Positions 25,006 to 30,110 of a DNA stretch of 30,110 nucleotides are shown here, piece after piece; the stretch's first letter is position 1, and every line of letters starts with the position of its first letter. Origin of the DNA: Flavobacteriaceae bacterium (GTDB lineage Bacteria; Bacteroidota; Bacteroidia; Flavobacteriales; Flavobacteriaceae); assembly GCA_013042255.1 (NCBI GenBank), contig JABDQK010000097.1:1-30110 (forward strand). Direction: 5' to 3'. The notes below the pieces were generated by a model, which searched no databases, had not been told where the DNA came from, and saw only the letters and a list, made by a program, of their open reading frames with translations. The position numbers and the translations under genes were made by a program.

Positions 25006-26124
25006 TTACAATACTTTTTTGTAGGTACGACGTCTTTTGTACACTTTTGGATCAAAGTGCTTCCAGAGTTGCTTTATGGCAATATTCTCTTCAAGTTCCG
25101 GCGTTCTGTAGCAGGTTTGCACCTGCTTTTCCTTAAAGGTCTCGTAATACTCATTAAAGATAATTGAAGTAACTCCTTTATTCTGGTATTCAGGATGTAT
25201 CCCGATGAGGTAAAAAATAACGTCTTTATTGTGTTTTTTTGCCTTTAACAGGTGATACCAGCCAAAGGGGAACAATTTACCCCTGGCTTTCTGCATGGCT
25301 TCAGAGAAAGATGGCATTACGATGGCAAATGCAATCACTTTGTCTGAGGAATCCACTATGAATTTTATGTATTCCGGATTGATAAAACTGATGTACTTCT
25401 TTTTAAAATACTCCCTTTGTACCGGGGTTATAGGGACGAAAGAAGACAATTTGGCGTATGAATCATTGAACAAGTCAAACATCTGATCAACCCAGGGCAT
25501 GATTTCGCTCGTCTTTTTAAAATTCATTTCCTTTAATCCGTACCGCTTTTTTATCAGTACATGAACCCGCTTGAAGAGGGCCGGATCCACATTGCTATTG
25601 GGAAACTTATTCTCTTCATATCCCTTTTCCTTTACAAAGCCCAATTTTTCGTAATGCGACTGGTAATAGGGATAGTTGTACCATGTAATCATGGTACCTA
25701 TATGATCAAATCCCTCAACCAGGACGCCTACCTTGTCCAGGTTTGAGAATCCGACAGGACCTTCCATAAACTCCATCTGATGTTGTCTTGCGAGTTCTTC
25801 AACTTTGGAAATTAATGCGCGCGATACTTCCTGATCGTCTATAAAATCGAACCAGCCAAATCGCATTTTGCGCAATTTTTGCTGATTGACTTCAATCCAG
25901 TTGATCATGGCAACCACACGTCCCACAATTTTACCATCCTTAAAGGCGAGGAAAAACCAGGCATCCGCATTCTCAAAAACCGGATTCTTTTCAGAATTAA
26001 AGGTTTCCATTTCATCCTTTATCAAGGGAGGAACCCAGTGGGGGGAGTCTTTGTATAACGAAAAAGGAAAGGTTACGAATTTTTTCAGATCAGATTTACT
26101 AACCGCCTGTTGTACACTTACCAT
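25006..26124 (-). CDS. large GNAT-fold acyltransferase-like protein
   Basis: This 372-aa cytoplasmic protein of unproven function is often labelled GTP cyclohydrolase in flavobacteria (from memory), a name with no support in the sequence. It has an N-terminal half (about 1-170) with FPFSLYKDSPHWVPPLIKDE, PVGFSNLDKVGVLVEGFD and TWYNYPYYQSHYEKLGF. The C-terminal half (about 200-345) carries a GNAT acyl-CoA-binding pattern, FYLIGIHPEYQNKGVTSIIF (QNKG at 314-317). It resembles E. coli YghO-type proteins as far as I can recall. The C-terminus is basic (KVYKRRRTYKKVL). It lies tail to tail with the SPT-like gene. A one-mismatch -7 box, TAATATTG, is at 26151-26144. A role as an N-acyltransferase in lipid synthesis is inference. 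Confidence 0.8.
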   Translation of the reverse strand: MVSVQQAVSKSDLKKFVTFPFSLYKDSPHWVPPLIKDEMETFNSEKNPVFENADAWFFLAFKDGKIVGRVVAMINWIEVNQQKLRKMRFGWFDFIDDQEVSRALISKVEELARQHQMEFMEGPVGFSNLDKVGVLVEGFDHIGTMITWYNYPYYQSHYEKLGFVKEKGYEENKFPNSNVDPALFKRVHVLIKKRYGLKEMNFKKTSEIMPWVDQMFDLFNDSYAKLSSFVPITPVQREYFKKKYISFINPEYIKFIVDSSDKVIAFAIVMPSFSEAMQKARGKLFPFGWYHLLKAKKHNKDVIFYLIGIHPEYQNKGVTSIIFNEYYETFKEKQVQTCYRTPELEENIAIKQLWKHFDPKVYKRRRTYKKVL

Positions 26125-26242
26125 AATACCTGCTTTATGGAGCCAATATTATGAATAAATGGGCATAGTTTAAAACTTCACAGCGGTTTTAAACCTCGGA
26201 GGTAATCTTTTAAAAAGGAATCAGGAGAAGGAGGGTTACGGA

Positions 26243-27277
26243 TTAGTTCTTCTTTCGCTTCGCTTTGCGCTGAAGTTTGCGCATTTTCTTTTTTGAAATT
26301 CCCGGAAGGGTGTTTTCGGAATCGTCTTTAAATGCATTTTTCTTGATAAAATCTCCGTTTTGACCTGCTTTCTGGTCATCAATGGAAATGACTTCATCTT
26401 GGTGGAAATCGAGGCGATAGGAAAAGCCCAGCGCACCAAATATCCTTCTTGGGGAATCTTTAAAACTCGCCCCTACATTAATGTCGGCCTGGAACGACTT
26501 ACTAAATAAATGTGCTATTCCGGTCCTTAACAGGATATCAGCATACCTATCACTTTTAATCCCCTGGTTTTCAACAAAAACACTCCATTTGGGGTTTTTA
26601 AAAGCATGAGATACCGAGATCAGGTATTGCATTTCGGGGAAATCTGTGCCGATTCGGTCATAGATCAGATTTGATATAAGTACAAGTCGAGGACCCAGAT
26701 GACTCTGGGTGGCGATCATAGCCCTGGGTGCTACAATCGGATCTTCCGGATAGAAGGGGTTGTCCCCGAGAACAAATGTGGCTCCGGCATAAACAGAAAC
26801 AGCGGGTACCAGATCACGGAGTTGAAATTTATTGTTGGCCCTCCAGCTGTACAAATTGGGTTTATTTCTTTCAGGGTTCTTAAAGGGGTCGTATAAGAGG
26901 TACTTAAAGCCTAGTCTGTTTCTCGAAAAGTCGGTTCTCGACTCATTGAGATCAAATGAGTTAAAGGTAATATCCTGCTGCACATAGGTGCCTTCATAAA
27001 TGACCTCCAGCATCTCCTTCAAGAATCCGTAACGCAGAACCAGATCACCCCCCATGATAGTAGATTCCTGATTGAGAGGGGTATGTTCTCTTTGTTCATA
27101 CAGGAAACCTGCTTCCATCTGTACAATTCCCTTGCCCACCGCATAAGCGCTAACCGACAGGCCCGGCCTGTTTGAATTAATTACTTCTGTGTATTGTCCC
27201 GAGGTTAAAAGAGGTACGGAAATGCAGGAGAAAATGAACAAATAGAGTGTTCGGTAGGATTTTAGGCATGCATCCAT
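26243..27277 (-). CDS. predicted outer-membrane beta-barrel protein (transporter-type annotation)
   Basis: The 344-aa protein has an N-terminal signal region (YLFIFSCISVPLLTSGQ) and alternating hydrophobic strands ending in aromatic residues, typical of a beta barrel of about 12-14 strands. Examples are MEAGFLYEQREH, LVLRYGFLKEMLEVIYEG, RNRLGFKYLLYDP and FGALGFSYRLDF. This pattern and the opening TEVINSNRPGLSVSAY recall the family named MetA-pathway of phenol degradation, commonly labelled transporter; the name says little about function. After the barrel there is a hydrophilic tail (about 290-344) ending in a strongly basic segment, SKKKMRKLQRKAKRKKN. The gene is preceded by a divergent DUF4834 gene and followed, after 118 bp, by the GNAT-fold gene on the same strand. 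That gap holds no terminator or exact -7 box that I can see. Confidence 0.78.
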   Translation of the reverse strand: MDACLKSYRTLYLFIFSCISVPLLTSGQYTEVINSNRPGLSVSAYAVGKGIVQMEAGFLYEQREHTPLNQESTIMGGDLVLRYGFLKEMLEVIYEGTYVQQDITFNSFDLNESRTDFSRNRLGFKYLLYDPFKNPERNKPNLYSWRANNKFQLRDLVPAVSVYAGATFVLGDNPFYPEDPIVAPRAMIATQSHLGPRLVLISNLIYDRIGTDFPEMQYLISVSHAFKNPKWSVFVENQGIKSDRYADILLRTGIAHLFSKSFQADINVGASFKDSPRRIFGALGFSYRLDFHQDEVISIDDQKAGQNGDFIKKNAFKDDSENTLPGISKKKMRKLQRKAKRKKN

Positions 27278-27308
27278 CAGGCGCTGTTTTATTAAAGTTT
27301 TATGACAA

Positions 27309-27344
27309 TTGTACTGCTATTACAACGCTGGAATTGTACTTTTG
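27309..27344 (+). promoter_or_regulatory. candidate promoter of the DUF4834-yfhO operon
   Basis: TACTTTTG (27337-27344) matches TAnnTTTG exactly, 20 nt before the ATG at 27365. The nearest TTG (27309-27311) gives a 25-nt spacer, longer than usual, so the -33 call is uncertain. Confidence 0.5.
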
Positions 27345-27364
27345 ATATATTTAGGAAATAAATT

Positions 27365-27628
27365 ATGGGATTTTTAAAGACACTGCTGATTATTTTGCTG
27401 GTGTACTTCCTATTGCGAATCATATGGAGGTTACTGGCCCCAAGACTTTTTCGATATGCAGTAAAGAAAACAGAAGACCGATTTAAAGAGGCCTTCGAGA
27501 GAGCAAATATGAATCAACAATCAACCAATACCCGAGCTAAAGACATCGATAAGAATACAGCCCAAAATCAATACAAAAAGTCCTCAGAACAGGTAGGGGA
27601 GTATATTGATTTTGAGGAAATCGAATAA
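27365..27628 (+). CDS. DUF4834 family small membrane protein
   Basis: This 87-aa protein has one N-terminal transmembrane helix (LKTLLIILLVYFLLRIIW, about residues 4-22). The basic amphipathic stretch that follows (RLLAPRLFRYAVKKTEDRFK) leads to a hydrophilic, Gln/Asn/Lys-rich tail ending GEYIDFEEIE. This layout fits the Bacteroidota family DUF4834, which has no known function. The tail is probably cytoplasmic by the positive-inside rule. It lies 18 bp upstream of the YfhO gene and should be co-transcribed with it; a weak AGGA lies just before the start codon. Confidence 0.82.
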   Translation: MGFLKTLLIILLVYFLLRIIWRLLAPRLFRYAVKKTEDRFKEAFERANMNQQSTNTRAKDIDKNTAQNQYKKSSEQVGEYIDFEEIE

Positions 27629-27646
27629 AAAAGCACTACATTCTCT

Positions 27647-30085
27647 ATGAAGGGAGTCTCCAGATCATTTTTCACTCATTTTTTCACCCTTACCTTTTTT
27701 GTGGTGGTCGCCTTGGCTTATTTCCACCCTGTGTTACAGGGAAAAGTCATTTTCCAGTCTGATATTATGCAGTATACTGGCATGGCCAAGGAACAAAACG
27801 ATTTCAGAAAGAATTACGATAAAGAGCCCTACTGGACGAACGGTGCATTTGGTGGGATGCCTACCTATCAGCTAGGAGCCAACTATCCGCATAACTACGT
27901 AAAAAAGCTAGATCGGGCCCTGAGGTTTCTTCCCAGACCGGCCGACTATCTGTTTTTGTATTTTCTGGGTTTCTACATTCTCCTCTGCTGTTTAAAGATT
28001 GATTATAAACTGGCAGTCATTGGGGCGCTGGCATTTGGATTTTCAACTTATCTCATTATTATCCTTGGAGTAGGGCATAATGCCAAGGCACATGCCATAG
28101 CATATTTACCAATGATTCTGGGGGGAATAATGCTCAGTTTCAGGAACAAGTATTTCTGGGGTTTTGTACTCACCGCACTTGGTATGGCTCTGGAGATCAA
28201 TGCCAACCATTATCAGATGACTTATTACTTTATGCTGTTGGTACTGGTAATTGGCGTGGTACTGCTGATCGATTCCATAAGAAATAAGGCACTACTTTCC
28301 TACCTGAAATCGGTTGGGGTCCTTTTCTTGGCCGTGTTTCTAGGGATAGCGGTTAATGCTACGGCATTGATGGCCACTAAGGAATACGCAGATTGGAGTA
28401 CCCGGGGAAGCTCCGAACTCACTGTTAATCCCGATGGCTCTCCAAAAGACGCTACACAGGGTTTAAGCAAGGATTATATTACTGAATACAGTTATGGCCT
28501 CACAGAATCCTTAAATCTATTCGTTCCCAGGCTATTTGGTGGCTCTAATAACGAAGATCTGGGAACAAATTCAAAGGCCTATGCCTACCTGACGGAACAG
28601 GGCGTGCCCAGGAGCCAGGCCCTGGAATTTGCCAGCGGACTTCCTCTTTACTGGGGTTCACAGCCAATTGTGGCTGGTCCTGCTTACGTGGGGGCCATTC
28701 TGGTCTTTTTGTTTGTGATGGGATTGATTCTTGTTAAAGGAAGGACGAAATGGTGGTTACTCGGAGGAGTCTTACTGTCACTTCTACTATCCTGGGGAAA
28801 AAATTTTGGATGGCTCACCGATTTTATGATCGATTATTTTCCGTTCTACGATAAGTTCAGGGCGGTGTCTTCCATTCAGGTAGTTCTTGAACTCTGTGTC
28901 CCTGTCCTCGGAGTGCTGGCTGTTTCCGAATTGCTTGGAACCAGGCGAAAGAGGGAAGAGAAGTTGAAAGCACTTAAACTGTCTTTTCTTATATGTGCAG
29001 GCATTGGAGTGGTACTCTTGCTGGTTAAAGGGATGTTCGATTTTGACGGATTGAACGATGAAGTGTATCAAAGATATTTTGGTGACGAGGTTCTGGCCAT
29101 GATTAAAAGAGACCGGGAGGCGGTGTACATTAACGACACGTTGAGATCGCTCATTTTTGTACTTCTCACAGCGGTACTACTTTGGTTTTTTATTAAAGAA
29201 AAGATCAAAGAGCGAATCATGTTAGTTTTCCTTGCTGTTCTCATCTGTTTCGACCTGGTTGGAGTGGCTTTGCGATATGTGGATCAGGACGATTTTGTAT
29301 CGAAAAGGAGAATGAATCAGCCATTTCAAATTTCCAACACAGACAAACAAATACTGGCCGATACCACAGTATACAGGGTATATGATACCTCGGAGGGATT
29401 AAATGGTGCAAGAACCTCATATTTCCACAAATCAATAGGGGGGTACCACGCTGCCAAACCGGCTGTTATTCAGGATCTTTTTGAATACCACATCTATCGC
29501 AATAATCGGCAGGTTCTCAATATGCTCAATGTAAAATACGTCATTCAGCAGAATGAGGAAGGACAGCGTGTAGCTTCGATTAACCCTGAGGCACAGGGCA
29601 ATGCCTGGTTTGTTGAACTTTTGCTGCCGGTACAGACAGCCGATGAAGAGATCATGGCACTAGACAGTATGAAACTCGCATCAGAAGCCGTTTTTAATCG
29701 CTCAGATTTCCCCTTGATCAATCAATTTCGTTATGAAATAGATTCTACAGCAAGCATTAGTTTGTTGAACTATAAACCCAATCAGTTAGAATATCTTACT
29801 GTGAATGATCACGATGGGATTGCTGTATTTTCAGAACTTTATTATCCTCAGGGCTGGAATGCCTATCTGGACGGAAAAAAAGTTCCTTATTTCAGGGTAA
29901 ATTATGGTTTGCGGGCCATGGAGGTTCCCAGCGGAGAGCACAAAATTGAATTTAAATTTGAACCGGAAGTCATTGCCAGGGGAAGTATGATTACCATGAT
30001 TAGTTCAATCTTGTTTGGGATCATTTTAGTTGGAGGCGGGTTTTTCGCCTATTTCAAGTCGAGGAAAAAGCAGCTCAAGGAATGA
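27647..30085 (+). CDS. YfhO family integral membrane protein
   Basis: This 812-aa polytopic inner-membrane protein of the YfhO family resembles GT-C glycosyltransferases. In Gram-positive homologues YfhO takes part in glycosylating lipoteichoic acid. The N-terminus has a membrane helix (9-29), then an extracytoplasmic loop with SDIMQYTGMAKEQNDF, in which the Asp fits the GT-C acidic position, and WTNGAFGGMPTYQLGANYPH. Roughly a dozen hydrophobic segments follow to about residue 545. A soluble domain (about 550-780, including YHAAKPAVIQDLFEYHIY and YYPQGWNAYLDGKKVP) precedes a last helix near the C-terminus (about 785-803). The stop overlaps the start of the next gene as ATGA, so translation is coupled. 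A lipid-linked sugar donor and an envelope acceptor are likely but not shown. Confidence 0.9.
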   Translation: MKGVSRSFFTHFFTLTFFVVVALAYFHPVLQGKVIFQSDIMQYTGMAKEQNDFRKNYDKEPYWTNGAFGGMPTYQLGANYPHNYVKKLDRALRFLPRPADYLFLYFLGFYILLCCLKIDYKLAVIGALAFGFSTYLIIILGVGHNAKAHAIAYLPMILGGIMLSFRNKYFWGFVLTALGMALEINANHYQMTYYFMLLVLVIGVVLLIDSIRNKALLSYLKSVGVLFLAVFLGIAVNATALMATKEYADWSTRGSSELTVNPDGSPKDATQGLSKDYITEYSYGLTESLNLFVPRLFGGSNNEDLGTNSKAYAYLTEQGVPRSQALEFASGLPLYWGSQPIVAGPAYVGAILVFLFVMGLILVKGRTKWWLLGGVLLSLLLSWGKNFGWLTDFMIDYFPFYDKFRAVSSIQVVLELCVPVLGVLAVSELLGTRRKREEKLKALKLSFLICAGIGVVLLLVKGMFDFDGLNDEVYQRYFGDEVLAMIKRDREAVYINDTLRSLIFVLLTAVLLWFFIKEKIKERIMLVFLAVLICFDLVGVALRYVDQDDFVSKRRMNQPFQISNTDKQILADTTVYRVYDTSEGLNGARTSYFHKSIGGYHAAKPAVIQDLFEYHIYRNNRQVLNMLNVKYVIQQNEEGQRVASINPEAQGNAWFVELLLPVQTADEEIMALDSMKLASEAVFNRSDFPLINQFRYEIDSTASISLLNYKPNQLEYLTVNDHDGIAVFSELYYPQGWNAYLDGKKVPYFRVNYGLRAMEVPSGEHKIEFKFEPEVIARGSMITMISSILFGIILVGGGFFAYFKSRKKQLKE

Positions 30086-30110
30086 AAAAAGTGCTCATCG
30101 TAACTTACTA
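30082..30110 (+). CDS. start of a probable glycosyltransferase, partial (truncated by window edge)
   Basis: The ATG at 30082 overlaps the YfhO stop (ATGA). Only MKKVLIVTY and part of the next codons are present. This short hydrophobic strand is how many family 4 glycosyltransferases begin (the first beta strand of a GT-B fold), and such a gene often follows yfhO in flavobacteria as I recall. Other Rossmann-like proteins start similarly, so the call rests on context and nine residues. Confidence 0.45.

Noticed and set aside
25000..25011. Palindrome TTGTAATTACAA at the end of the GNAT-fold gene as a terminator or operator
   Set aside because: The 12-bp A/T-rich palindrome would form only a 4-bp stem and overlaps a stop codon; it is likely by chance.
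1..30110. CRISPR array, tRNA/rRNA genes, insertion sequences, prophage or integrative element
   Set aside because: I saw no spaced direct repeats, no cloverleaf or rRNA-like stretch, no transposase or integrase motifs and no abrupt change in gene style; the window appears to be ordinary chromosome.

Overview
The window looks like core chromosome of a marine-type member of the Flavobacteriaceae (Bacteroidota). The gene content is typical of that family: MCC-type carboxyltransferase, EttA, a CarboxypepD_reg/plug outer-membrane barrel receptor, DUF5117-type metalloprotease, oligopeptidase B-like lipoprotein, DUF4834 and YfhO. Eight genes also have a good match to the Bacteroidota -7 promoter element TAnnTTTG just upstream, and most start codons lack a Shine-Dalgarno sequence. 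The genus cannot be fixed from this sequence. I see no insertion sequence, phage gene, tRNA, rRNA or CRISPR array. Coding density is high: the longest gap between genes is 196 bp (15973-16168).

Layout. 1-820: 5' half of an acyl-CoA carboxylase carboxyltransferase gene, running off the left edge and divergent from a Gfo/Idh/MocA oxidoreductase (898-1881). Next come a 60-aa membrane protein and the ABC-F translation factor EttA. 3880-5205: a metallo-beta-lactamase-fold lipoprotein and a GNAT acetyltransferase on the minus strand. 5361-6248: a membrane-anchored coiled-coil protein ending in a strong terminator, convergent with fumC. 7706-8012: fumC and a 57-aa membrane protein diverge from a short region holding two -7 boxes and a 10-bp inverted repeat. 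8065-11022: a two-gene operon, a small secreted helical protein followed by an outer-membrane receptor. 11151-12601: prfB, read through an intact programmed +1 frameshift, then arsC. 12665-15972: an ATP-grasp / alpha-E / transglutaminase operon. 16169-19609: a metzincin-like protease and threonine aldolase. 19595-20286: a DUF1508 protein and YbaB/EbfC on the minus strand. 20351-23594: an S9 peptidase and a cysteine-synthase/CBS-family enzyme. 23717-27277: an alpha-oxoamine synthase (serine palmitoyltransferase-like), a large GNAT-fold protein and an outer-membrane barrel protein. 27365-30110: DUF4834 protein, YfhO membrane protein and the first codons of a probable glycosyltransferase, as an operon running off the right edge.

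How the genes work together. The clearest gene partnership is the ATP-grasp / alpha-E / transglutaminase set, which comparative-genomics work has predicted to act on an unknown peptide. The oxoamine synthase beside a GNAT-fold protein is a candidate for the first two steps of bacterial sphingolipid synthesis; this is inference. The most striking regulatory element is the prfB recoding site. It carries a perfect AGGAGG in an organism whose relatives are reported to sequester the anti-Shine-Dalgarno sequence.
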